Positions 27,401 to 37,409 of a DNA stretch of 64,000 nt are shown piece by piece. This stretch comes from Lagopus muta. Taxonomy: Eukaryota; Chordata; Aves; Galliformes; Phasianidae. Position numbers and translations under genes: made by a program. The notes beneath the pieces were generated by a model. The model did not search any database. It was not told where the DNA came from and saw nothing but the letters and a program-made list of their open reading frames with translations. Within the stretch, counting starts at the first letter, position 1. The number at the start of each line of letters is the position of its first letter. The stretch is taken from NCBI RefSeq assembly GCF_023343835.1, contig NC_064434.1:9653505-9717504 (forward strand). The letters are read 5' to 3'.

Positions 27401-30400
27401 ACAAGAAGGGTATATTTTGTTTCATTTCTATTCACATACTGAAAGAGAGAGAAGTATAAGGCTGTGGTAGCAATGGCTTCCAGCGCAGACAGAGATGCAT
27501 ACCCTGAGCAGCACTAAATAATCATTCTAGCACTCTCCTCTCCCTAACAAACAGCTTTTCTCCAAAAACATCGCTTCAGTTGGCCTAAAACTATTCAGAA
27601 ATCTGGACTGGATTCAACAGCTCTGTTGGCCAAACATAAATATGGAGAATATAGTGCTGCTCAGAAAATGGAGGCAGAAGCCTGCTAGCGAAAGAGCACA
27701 AAGAGGGAGGTCTGGGTCCAAATCCTTGTCTTTACTGTGGTCTGAATGCAGGAGAATGATCAATTGGTAAGGTAGAAGATATGAGGAGGTGCTATGAGAA
27801 ATTTCTCAACATTCTCATTTATTTCAGTAAAAGTGCCCCTGAAGCTAAACCTGCTGTTCAACCTGAAAGAAGTATGAAACGAAATGTTGTGGCTTCCTTT
27901 GCTCCTTAATGCAATTTAACTGTGGTTTGACTGCAGTCTGAAATTATCTGTGCAAGTCCAGATCCCGTGCGTTCACAGTGTTGTTCCTTGTAACAGAAAA
28001 TAGCACTGCAGCTCTGCGTGATTTGGTCAAAAAGGTGGCAGAGGTGCGGCTCAGCATCCTCCCACTAAAATGAGAGGCTGAATTCCCTCTGCAAGTTTAT
28101 ACTTTTTAGAAATATTTAGATTACAAACGGTCTGAAGCTGAACAGAATTACATATCAGCCTGTACTTATCCGTGTGGTGCTTGCCCTGTGCCAACAGGCA
28201 AATGGCTCTGCATAAAAGCAGGTTTGGGAGTCACTGGATGTTGGTAATGGCTGGTTTGCAGGATTGTAGTAATTGATTTATTTTTCCAAGGGACTCCTGT
28301 TTCAAGGGGCAGCATTTAACAGAGATTTGACAAACTTCTTCCTGCTCAGCATTGTGCTTGGAAATTAACTGTGCTGACAGACACTAAAGGAAGTCATATT
28401 TCATGCTATCTAGCTACCCTTGATGCTGCAGAGGTCTAGGGAGAGCAACATGCAACAGACAAATCTCTAATCTTAATTCAGATGAGTTCAGAATCACTGA
28501 CACCTTTAATAAAGGAATAATAAAGGAATGATAAAAGAATGGTTGTTGATTAATAAGAGACAGGCAATTGTTCAGCAAAAGGACTGCCCTACTTCCTCCA
28601 CACAGCAGAGATCTACTGTATCTTACCTCCTTTAGAACGTATGGATCATCAAAGGAGACTTCCAAGATAAATTCTTTCGTTCCATTAGAAAAAGGAGTTT
28701 CATAGATCTTATACCCATGCTGCTGTGCTTCTCTGAGGGTAAATGGCACATTTCCTATTGTTATTGCCACCAGAGAGACATCAGGAAGAAAGTGTCCAAA
28801 TGCAACATTAAATATCTTTTCCTCTGGCAGAGTATCTGTAGGGAGAGAACACCAAATTATTGCTGATGTGGATCAAGTAACTAAGACAGTTGGGGTGGCC
28901 TCCCATTCATGTTCCAGGAAACTTAGCCAACAGCCATCTCTTTAATGGCCCTGATTAATGACTGTTTGTATTCTAGTCAGATCTGAAATACTCTGAGTAC
29001 ATGGGAATTGCTTCAAGCTGCGAGAGATTAACAACAAATATATACATATATACAACCTCACAGAAAGCGGGTTCGGTAACTTTCTAGAGGTGCACTATGA
29101 CATGCAATGACTTTTCAGCCGTGGAATCTAGAATCCACTTCAGCTGCATAAAATAGGGGAAAACTATGATAATAAATGCTAAGGGGCTCTTCTAAAATTT
29201 ATTTTCTTTTAAGTATCAGTTATCCAAATATCTCTGAAAGATGTCTAGTGCCTTAGTGCATTGGAAAATATCATTTAAGAAAATACAAACATTTCTGCAC
29301 CACTGTTTTACATGATGATTTCAGTATTTTTCAGATAACAAATGCAAGCTGGTTTGAGGAGAAAATGCCGTTTGTGGACACTGGCCTCAGACAGTTCTTC
29401 CCCTCAGTGTGATTATTGCATAATGCAACATCTTTACTCTAGATCTTTATTCTTGGAAAAAAATCTGGTGGTTGGAGTGACAGAAATGTTCTTATCAGCA
29501 ACTTAAAATTGTCGTTTCATCTCATAAAGACAGGGGATAAATGGTACACTTATGCGTGCTAAAGGTTCATTTTGTTTTTTTAATGCCTCGAATCTTGTCT
29601 TTGGCTAGCAAATTGGAAGTGGGAGTTGAGAACATTCTGGCGAATATCGATGTGTAGCAAAGGTCGAATGGAGCAACACATTGCAGCAGAAGGATGAGAG
29701 TGGGAAAGTCAAAGGGAAGAATGACTTACTGTTGATAACAGTTGGTATTTGTGGCATGAAAGGTGTAGTGATGGATTTGATGACAGTATACTTAGTGGTT
29801 TGCCAGTCTGCATCTGTCCACGTGTGCTCCAAGAACAAGTCAATGCTGTAAATGATTCCATATACACCGCCAGATACAGAACTCTAGGAGGTAAAATCTG
29901 TGATTAGGCCTCAATAGTCAAAGCCTCAATGAAGGAATGATGGAATAAGGTTTAAATTCTTACACTAGGAAGGAAAAACAGTGTTGTAGGGAAGTTTGGG
30001 ATGGATTTTGCTATGTTAGGATCTTGTTTCTTTGCCTGGCCCGTTTGTCAGGTCCATGTTTTGCTCACATGCTGCTGAGATCCTTAGTGAGGTAGTATTG
30101 GGTCTGGGACATTCTCAGTAAATTTAGTAAATAAGTTTAGTATTTGCATGTATTTTCTTTTTTAGCTGTCACTGGGCAATCAGTTGTGTCTCTCATTCTG
30201 TCCCATTTTGCTTGGAAAATTTTTCAGCGCTTCAGCAGCTCTTCAGACTAAGTGTGCCCGGTGCTATTGTGCCCATGGTGATGTAAGTATCCACTGATAC
30301 ACCAAAAAGTTAACTGCTGAGGAGGATAAGTCAAAGTCACACCACTGTCACCTTCATAACTTAACTAGTCAAGAGTCTTGTGAGAATACTGCCAGCTCCA

Positions 30401-33400
30401 TTTTTACTTTTAACATTTCTTTGGTCTCTGCCTCTGTGCCTGTAACTATAGATTGACACAGATTACGCTATGTCCAAAACAAGTGGCTGGGCCCAAATTA
30501 TGTTCTGGCAGTGAACCCTGTTTCGTGTTAACTCATGATGACTGCATGGAAGTTGTCTGGGAAACTGCTCATTGACCTGGCCAGAAATATTCCAGGACCA
30601 GATCCTAATGTAATAATGTAGATGATTGAACTGCAGTGCCCAGGAATCCCTTATAATTTATTAGCATAGACGTTATCAGGAAAATACAGTCTTTTGCATC
30701 TACCGTGTTTTCTAATCAGAGATACTTTTGAGAAAGTTCTTTTGAGACACAGAGAGGGAGTATCTAGTCTTCTGGTATCGCTTGTATCTGAGAATTTTAA
30801 ACAGCAATTGCTTTTTGGAACATGGCTTGGAAATGTTTTCCGTGGTGCATCATCCATCTAAAACGTATTAGTCTGTGACAGGTTCATACTAACCTTTAGT
30901 TTTCCTCCTTCTGCTCCAATGGGGATAGTTACTCCAATATGTGTCTTGTTGTGCTCCAGTAAGTAGTTGTTCTTGTCTGGGTTTACTATATATTGGCCGT
31001 CGACTCCCATTAGAATGGTTTTAGACAAAAAGGTGGATTCTTGAAGCACTAATGTGGGGATAATACTTGGTACAGTCCATGTCAGCGTAGTATCAGTGAA
31101 GCTGGTACCATCTGTTGAGTTAGACAGACAGTCCTAGAAGGCCGGGCAGTTGGAGTTACTAGTGAGCCTTCCCTCTGCAGTGGTTGTTTTCCTTGACTCC
31201 TTTTCACTAGAGCACTTCCACAGCTTTCACTAATGAAACACCTTGTAGAAAAGCCTGGATGGCTTTTCTGCCATACGAGACTTCAATTACCAGTTTCAAA
31301 TGAGCAATTAATTTATTAATTACTGACAGTCATGCTCCCCCTTATCTGCTCTGTTGTCTTTTTTGTCCCAGAATTTTGCTTTACTGGCAAAGGAATAGGA
31401 CACAGAGCCACTTGCTTGGATTTTTTTCCTAAAAATACTGGCTTCACGGTTATGACAATTTACGATATCCTTTTTCCTCACTGATTGATCAAATTATGTT
31501 CAGACTGAGCTGAGAGACAGAAGGTGCAGCTACCTCTGTTCTGCAAAAAGCCAGACTAACTCTACATCTCTACAGAAGAGGTCTAGGTGAGTCCCAAGGA
31601 CAGGGCTTCATCCATGGATGGAGTTGTGTTGACAGTGAAGAACCAAAGGTGCTGAGGTTAGAACAGGGGATGCTCCCTTCCCTTCTGCAGCAATTCTATT
31701 TGTCTCCAGCTCTAATGCGGGAGTCTGAGAAACTAGACTAGGGGCCAAAAGTGCACCAGGAACATAAGTAATGTCACAGCAGGGAACAAACATGTTTGTT
31801 CAGGACTAAGGCCATGGACTCTTAGCTCATGCTGCTCAGAGGGAAGCTTGCAAACCTCTTCTCTTAAAGAGTAGGTCACAGGGAAACAGGGAGACTGTGT
31901 TTCTTACTAGCTACTTAGGTAGTAATTTTTGGTAAGCATGGAAGAAAACCTTACCAAGAGGACAGGAGACTGTCATGTCAATCAGCAAAAGTAACCACCG
32001 CTGCCTATACATAGAAGTGGAAGTGATCATGTTCATGTCTACACCACCGACCTGTTGGGATACAGGAAAAAAGACAAACTGATGTGCTAGGGAGGCAGTG
32101 GAAGAACTCAGTTTTGTTTCCAAGTGAGAGCAGCAACTCACCACACTGATTTCAGATTCATTGCTGTGGTAGGGAGCACGGAGGTACACTCGGGAAAGTG
32201 TGTTATTAAAGCTGTAGCCCAGTTTTGCTGCATCGCTTACCAGTATTCTCTTTCTCCCTGATGGAGAAACAAACATCAGTTGCCATACCTGGTATGCAAC
32301 ATTCTGAGTCTGCAAGAGAGAGATGAGCTGCATCAGATCAAAGTCTATCTTATAAATAGTTGTGATGTTGTAGTATCTGTTCTATCACTAGGACACAACT
32401 GGTCCACCCAGACAAGAAACATGCTTGATATATAAAAAACTAAGGAATTTTCTATAGAGATAGTCCCATACCAACCCTGTCAGAAACTCTCATTGTTGCC
32501 CTTGTTCAAATCCCCTTGGAAAAAATGCCTGTACAGTTAATAAGATGATTGCCTTTGTGTCTGTCAAATATTGGAACAGTGGAGTAGTCACGTGACAGAA
32601 TACCTTTTATCAAAAGTGGCCATGCTGTGTCAAAGATAAGATGAGATGAATGTCTGTTGTGGTCTAGAATGGCCTCCTTCTCAAATGGTTTCCATGTTTG
32701 TGTGAGGGGGTGGGGGTGTGGGAGGTAACCAAAAGGAAAAATGGCCATATGAAGAAAGTGAAACGTAAAAAAAATAGAACAAGCATATAGATTTGCCTCC
32801 TAATACTTTCCAGCCTCAAATTATTTTCAACTCAGAGACTCTTGAGCTTTCTGTCGCTTCTTTGTATGTCCTATTGGATTTTGCCTATATGAACGTTTCC
32901 AGGCTATCCTTGACACCAAGCAAGATTTTAGCAGCCACATCTTTTGGCAGGATATTTGACAGCTTCACTACCCATTGCGTGAAGAACTGCCTACCTTTGT
33001 CTGTTTTGTACTCAGTTTCCACAAACATAAGAAGCGAATGGCTCTGGTCTCCCTCCTAAGTGTTTTTTTTTGCAATCTAGATCTCTAAGAAAACTTGAGA
33101 GCGTTTTTGAGTACTTGGTGACATCTTTGTTGTATCCCTGTTTTTGACAGAGATGGGAGTTGTGCCCTGAGCATTACTCATGAGGTTACCAAGAAGAAGC
33201 AGGCTAGAAGCTGCTAGAAAAGACTCCTTCATACCTCTGGCAGTGCTGACATCCATGCTACGGTGTAGTCATTTGAAACTGCAGGGACATCAGTCTTCAC
33301 TGACACCTGGGAACACAGAAGTTATTATTTGGAAACAAGCAAATCTTCAGCATTATTATAGGCATAGGAGGCAGGTAGAGGATTTTCAAATTTATTTTCC

Positions 33401-36400
33401 ACTGTCTGTATGGATTTAGCAAGTTGCATTCCCTGCAGGTGATTAAAATGTGTCCTGAAGGGTTCTGCACTCTTTTAAGTTCCATGACTTTAAACTGGAG
33501 GTCAAAACCATTGCATTTTTAATGTTTCATGTACAAAAGGAGGAGTACTTTTGTGTATAACCAGGTAAATCAAAGGTCCTGTTTCATAACTGGCAAGCTG
33601 AAGACTAAATCATTCTGTAGAGACTTCCAGAGGCATCTGGTTCTCTTCACTGAAGGTACAGGGAAACAGGCAACTTGTTATGACAGAACTGGTTCCCCCT
33701 TCCCATGCAGGCTGTGCACCCAGGAATGCTGATAGAAGGTTGAACAGCCAAAACTAGAAATAGGCAGGCTCTAGCTCACAAGGGGTGTCCTCTGAGTTGC
33801 ATGATGCAATGGTTTCCAGGTTTTAATATTTCATACAGAAGAATAACATCCTTGTTTGTGCTGCAGCACTCTATAACATGAAATTATTGCCACGAATAGG
33901 TCAGGCTGCATCACTGCTGATTTTCTTATAGGGTCAAGCTTACAGCATCTGTATACTTCTCTGAATTTTCACTGCATGTAAATACCTGTGGCAAATAAAT
34001 GTTTTATTGATAAGCATCCACAGCTGCAGCCTATGCTGAATAGCAGCGTGCATCCCAACCTATGTCTGATGGGAGGTTGTGGAGGTTGCTGTGCTTGGAG
34101 AGAGCTTGGATGTGGCTTTGCCTGTAGTGGTAAAACTTTTACCTCCATGTAGTTTTCTTCACACACAATTTCTCTCGAGGCCCAGGAAGAGTAGGAGCAG
34201 TACATAGGGTAGGTGTAGGTCACAGCTGCCCTCATGCTTGCAAATGAGGAGACCTTAATGTTCACAGTCAGTGAAAACAGCTCATCTGCCTGAGGGAAAA
34301 TGGAGGTAAAGCACTCTTGACTAGCTCCATTACAAGGTCTTCTTGATCCTTCAGTCCTGCAGGAGCTGAATGTGAAGCCATGGGCTATGCTTCTATCTGA
34401 CATGGAAGTATATTTATCTACAGAAACGCAAACAAAGGCAAAACCCTCCCGAAAATAATTTCAGTCTAAAAATCTTGGTCATTGCACAACACAGTGTACA
34501 CCCCCTGTTCACGTTAACATAAGATTTCCCCATACATTTCTACCTTATTTTCTCTGTGGGACTTTCAGGACAAGCCAGAAAATATGCGGGCAAGATAAGA
34601 AGGTTTTTCTCTGGTATGTTCTGTTTCTAGGTTTATTTAGTTTTGACTAACATTAGAAATTAGAAATCCAGGCTAAACTTTATACATATTTTAGGAAGGA
34701 GTGAATCACCTTCCGGAGATGCCTGATTCTCTCCATTGACTATTGTGGAAGCATAAACAACTAGTTTAGACCAGACGTTATCTTTCAGATGGCTAAAGTT
34801 ACACCAGGCAAATTTGGATCTAATAGATGTGTGTGATCTACGTCCCTAGGCATGTGTTAACAGGCACATTACCACACAAATTAAGCCAGAAAATGATCTG
34901 CCAGAATCACACTGCAAATGTTGCTTTTTCAAGCAGATGCCTACTTCTTTCCAGAGAGGTTTTCAAGAAAGTCTCTGGCAAAACAGCAGTAACGAGGATA
35001 TGCTTGGGGGCTGGCAGCTTATCAGCAGCACTACGCTGTCATTTCTTGGGGAGAGGAAATCCCACGTCAGTCACACTGAACAAACATCATACTGAAGAGC
35101 CATTGCCTCTTCGTTCCTACACACCATCAACACTAGTTCAAGTTCAATACTTCTTGGGTTCTCCAAACATGATGTTGGAATGCTATATAATGTCCCAATC
35201 TTGCCTTGCTGGAGAAGATGTACCATCTGAAGTGGCTTTAGGCCCATCTGTAGGTCTTACCTCATTGGCCACATGACAGCTGAGCACTGACGCGCGGAAG
35301 ACGGGGTTGCCCCACACATCTTCTGACAGGACATAGCCACAGCGAGATGCTAGTTTGTCATCCAGCAGGACGGGGCCAGCATAAGGATCTACAGAAAAGG
35401 GCATTGGGAAATGACATGTGGATTGGAAAGCTGAAAGCAGTGGGTTGAGCAGAACTGAGTCCTCCTCACGTTGCTCTCTTCAGAACAGAAGTCCAGCTGG
35501 GGTGGGTGTGCTCCAACAACATGTGTTGTTAAGAAGCTGGCAAAGCTCTGCTGGTGTGTGTTAGAGAGCATGTGATAGTCTGGCATGTCTCATGCTCACC
35601 CACATTACATGCATACACTTCAATGCCCATTGTGCTGTGTCCAGAAGCTTGTGCCACAGCCCTCTTGAAGCGCTGTTACCGAGTTCCACCAAGATATCAC
35701 ATGTGTTCCTCCTTTCCTGATTTTACTCTCAAAAAAAGAGTTACGGGCCATACATTTCTAAAAATCCTCAAGATGCATTTTGGACAGGCAGTTCTACGAG
35801 TGGGTCAGGTTTGCTCATCTTGGCAGGATGCTGTGTGCTGTTAGGCCTATGGGAGAGCCAAGTAATAGGCACATTGGGAGCTGGCTGTGCTCAGCTCTTG
35901 ATGCTGGTAGAATTAACGACATCATATTCTGTTAATTATCTGCTTTTCTGATTAAGGAGCTATTTTGGTCTTGGGTTAGACACAAGAATCTGTACAAATA
36001 GATAGGGTTTAATTAGCTGTCATTGTAATTTCAAGATTTATCTGTCATCTTTATATGTCGAACAGTACTAATAACTGCTGTTTCAGTAGATGTATTCTTG
36101 CAGCCAGGATAGACTAAGCAGATAAGTGAGAGGAATTTTGGAAGAGGAGAAAATAGCTTTCATGAGACCAACTGATAGAGCTGGAAGAAACAAACAACCT
36201 TTATGTGCCTGAAGGCTTGTATGTTTTTTCCAGCAATATCAGTTGCTCTCATAAAAGCTATCACTTCTCTCCACACCCTTGCTGTACTTGACTTTTTCAG
36301 TTCTGCCTCCAAATCAATCAAAAAAAGCTCACAACCCAGGAAAAAGTGGACTGATCTCAACAGAAAGAAATCTGTTTTGGGGTCAAATTGCATACTTTGT

Positions 36401-37080
36401 TCAATTCAATGCTAACATTTTCTGGTTTTCATCTTGGTTAAGTAGATTTTTGTTTTCCTCAGCAAAATGGAGACCATTTGTTCGATTTGATGTAGGACAG
36501 TTTGCTAATATCGTGATGCTGAATTAAAAAAAAAAAAAGAAAAAAAAATCCTTTATTTGCTGAAGTACTTGCTCAGCTCTCACTGAGAGTGTTTTCTAAG
36601 TATTACCCAGGCAATACTGCCATAGTCATTTATGCTGTCTAGGATGTATCCAAGTTGCAATTTCATCTTAGTTTCCCTCGTTAGATGTGAAAAGTCTCAG
36701 CAGAGAAAAACATGACATCCAAATGTCAGTCCTTCCTCATTGGACCATCCTTCCATCTTTCCTCTGGCAAGATACACGTAAGGGGCAAAGGGGCTGTGAC
36801 TGTAGATACAAGCTTTGCTCACCAGTAGGACTGCTGGCCAGACTGAAGTGTGAGAGGCTAGGTGTAGGTAGGTTGTTTTGGGGTAAATGAGCAGCTAATT
36901 GCGACACAGATGGCAGCGGAATCCAGATCACATGCATGGTGATGGTGCAGGTGATTCCCCACCCATCACGGTGCTCAGGGCAGCCCCTTATGACTCACCG
37001 TTGATTTCCAGCTGGAAAAATTTCCCCTGGAGCAAAAGTTTATTCAGTTTCATCCAGAAAATTCTGGAGCGGCAACTGCT
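22583..37080 (-). CDS. ZPAX: ZPAX-type zona pellucida egg-coat protein
   Basis: A secreted egg-coat (perivitelline layer) glycoprotein whose C-terminal ZP module should drive filament assembly. I assembled 18 exons on the minus strand, in transcript order: 36999-37080, 35261-35388, 34143-34289, 32142-32309, 31955-32051, 30894-31111, 29730-29883, 28627-28835, 27321-27438, 26271-26476, 25570-25687, 25324-25490, 25131-25231, 24929-25050, 24161-24344, 23955-24078, 22870-22966, 22583-22656. All phases agree, giving 837 residues plus TGA. The long N-terminal part has repeated beta-rich segments ([38 protein letters not shown]). The ZP module follows: ZP-N with four cysteines ([28 protein letters not shown]), then ZP-C ([33 protein letters not shown]). 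About ten N-glycosylation sequons are present. The ZPAX name rests on remembered family motifs plus position beside TTC32. No signal peptide is securely placed, and no furin site or membrane anchor follows ZP-C. No stop or frameshift breaks the frame. Confidence 0.9.
22870..22966 (-). CDS. ZPAX: ZPAX exon 17, last ZP cysteines
   Basis: It encodes [20 protein letters not shown] and [12 protein letters not shown], the final four conserved cysteines. It ends in phase 1 before GTAAGT. Confidence 0.93.
23955..24078 (-). CDS. ZPAX: ZPAX exon 16, ZP-C domain
   Basis: It follows TCTCAAATAG after an intron of only 82 bases. It encodes [19 protein letters not shown] and [19 protein letters not shown], the PSH-KR-V-T signature of ZP-C. 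It ends in phase 0 before GTAAGG. Confidence 0.92.
24161..24344 (-). CDS. ZPAX: ZPAX exon 15, ZP-C domain, GC donor
   Basis: It encodes [29 protein letters not shown] and PRWNITVDG. The Gly codon is split GG|G. The donor is GC (GATGG|GCAAGT) at 24160-24159, the only border that joins the next exon in phase as VDG-CE. Confidence 0.92.
24419..24446. repeat. Poly-T run
   Basis: About 26 T residues in a ZPAX intron, lying 3' (in ZPAX sense) of a CR1 with no sign of a retrogene attached. Confidence 0.95.
24593..24898 (-). mobile_element. CR1 3' fragment in ZPAX intron
   Basis: Two copies of ATCATAGA at the left border, then the reversed CR1 3' end up to CTCTCTACCCGAG. It shares the ZPAX strand and lies about 30 bases past the exon 14 donor. 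Confidence 0.92.
24929..25050 (-). CDS. ZPAX: ZPAX exon 14, ZP-N to linker
   Basis: It starts with T after CCTATTATAG, completing Ser. It encodes [18 protein letters not shown] with the fourth ZP-N cysteine, then a Ser-rich linker. It ends in phase 1 before GTAGGC. Confidence 0.92.
25131..25231 (-). CDS. ZPAX: ZPAX exon 13, ZP-N domain
   Basis: It encodes [20 protein letters not shown] and TITRDPDY, ending in phase 2 (AG|GTAGGA). The VYENEI segment is typical of ZP-N. Confidence 0.94.
25324..25490 (-). CDS. ZPAX: ZPAX exon 12, ZP-N domain
   Basis: It encodes [29 protein letters not shown] and [14 protein letters not shown], three of the four ZP-N cysteines. It ends in phase 0 before GTAAGT. 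Confidence 0.95.
25570..25687 (-). CDS. ZPAX: ZPAX exon 11, start of ZP module
   Basis: The acceptor CCCCTCCTTCACAG keeps phase 0; an upstream AACAG does not. It encodes [18 protein letters not shown] and [13 protein letters not shown], ending in phase 1 before GTAAGT. Confidence 0.92.
26271..26476 (-). CDS. ZPAX: ZPAX exon 10
   Basis: It follows CTCCTCCCACAG and encodes [19 protein letters not shown] and [20 protein letters not shown], ending in phase 0 before GTATGT. Confidence 0.93.
27321..27438 (-). CDS. ZPAX: ZPAX exon 9
   Basis: It encodes [20 protein letters not shown] and [14 protein letters not shown], with two sequons (NET, NYT). It ends in phase 1 before GTAAGT. Confidence 0.93.
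28627..28835 (-). CDS. ZPAX: ZPAX exon 8
   Basis: It follows TCTCCCTACAG and encodes [40 protein letters not shown] and KE, ending in phase 0 before GTAAGA. It carries one N-glycosylation sequon (NGT). Confidence 0.93.
29730..29883 (-). CDS. ZPAX: ZPAX exon 7
   Basis: It encodes [20 protein letters not shown] and PQIPTVIN, ending in phase 1 (A|GTAAGT). Confidence 0.9.
30894..31111 (-). CDS. ZPAX: ZPAX exon 6
   Basis: The acceptor CTAACTCAACAG was chosen over TTCTAG at 31134 because only it matches phase 1. It encodes [20 protein letters not shown] and [16 protein letters not shown], ending in phase 0 before GTTAGT. Confidence 0.9.
31955..32051 (-). CDS. ZPAX: ZPAX exon 5
   Basis: It encodes [19 protein letters not shown] and [12 protein letters not shown], ending in phase 1 before GTAAGG. 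Confidence 0.9.
32142..32309 (-). CDS. ZPAX: ZPAX exon 4
   Basis: It encodes [20 protein letters not shown] and [20 protein letters not shown], phase 0-0, with acceptor CTCTCTTGCAG and donor GTGAGT. Confidence 0.9.
32929..33060. mobile_element. Possible ancient CR1-like remnant
   Basis: GCGTGAAGAACTGCCTACC and TTTGTCTGTTTTGTACTCAG recall a motif in old vertebrate CR1/L3-type elements. It is too diverged to be sure, and it lies in a ZPAX intron. Confidence 0.35.
34143..34289 (-). CDS. ZPAX: ZPAX exon 3 (3' border uncertain)
   Basis: The acceptor CATTTTCCCTCAG is phase 0; a longer open frame upstream does not fit in phase. It encodes [38 protein letters not shown] and YME. GAG|GTAAAA is the canonical donor. 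However the family motif continues NYMEV, and the frame here reads on as VKVLPLQ to a possible GC donor at 34121, which would end the exon at 34122. Confidence 0.85.
35261..35388 (-). CDS. ZPAX: ZPAX exon 2
   Basis: It follows TTTTCTGTAG and encodes [20 protein letters not shown] and [12 protein letters not shown], ending in phase 0 before GTAAGA. Confidence 0.9.
36999..37080 (-). CDS. ZPAX: ZPAX exon 1 recognised (5' border uncertain)
   Basis: It encodes [18 protein letters not shown] and FFQLEIN and ends in phase 1 before GTGAGT. The acceptor TTTGGTACAG gives a phase-0 start at 37080. The alternative acceptor CCTCACCAG would start it at 37091 in phase 1. Which one holds depends on the missing upstream exon. 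Confidence 0.8.
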
Positions 37081-37193
37081 CTGTACCAAACCTGGTGAGG
37101 GCACATGGAGAGCAGATTAGCCAGTGGGACTGAAGGACAAGAGGCATTACTTCCTACAAGTGAAATGACCATCCTCGCTTCTCCCACTACCCT

Positions 37194-37364
37194 TTCACCA
37201 ACCTGGGGGAGCCATCTGCCTCTCTTGTCCCACACAGAACAGCAAGAAAAGCATCCAGATCCTGCAGTGTAAACATAAGTGCAAACATTGGGGTGAGCAA
37301 TAAAAAAACAAAAGATCAAGATGGAAAATGAAAGAACCAGCAACCAAAGCCTCAGTACCTGCAT
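37194..37364 (-). CDS. Candidate ZPAX signal-peptide exon (weak)
   Basis: Upstream of the first sure ZPAX exon, a minus-strand frame opens with Met at 37364 and a strongly hydrophobic run (VLRLWLLVLSFSILIFCFFI) like a signal peptide. A weak donor CAG|GTTGGT at about 37194 would join in phase 0. Part of the hydrophobicity comes from a T-run, which can mimic a signal by chance. A rival lies in the frame starting with Met at 38132, which begins MPHKLYFCLSLPAPLAC and has a better donor (A|GTAAGT) near 38030. Confidence 0.25.
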
Positions 37365-37409
37365 AACGAGTAACCCACAGCTTCCATCAGTCCACAGAGA
37401 CCTGTGCAT

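Larger units (their letters stand above)
22657..36998 (-). other. ZPAX introns, contents
   Basis: Seventeen introns range from 82 bases (24079-24160) to about 1.8 kb (32310-34142). One clear CR1 (24593-24898), a poly-T run and a doubtful old CR1 remnant were found. The rest shows no other gene. Confidence 0.75.

Noticed and set aside
31112-31133. Upstream acceptor for ZPAX exon 6 at TTCTAG
   Set aside because: It gives a phase-0 start, but exon 5 ends in phase 1. The CAACAG acceptor at 31112 fits.
33969-34403. Full 144-codon minus-strand frame as one exon
   Set aside because: Only 34143-34289 fits the phase from exon 2 and the ZPAX pattern. The upstream part precedes a good acceptor and the downstream part does not resemble the family beyond a few residues.
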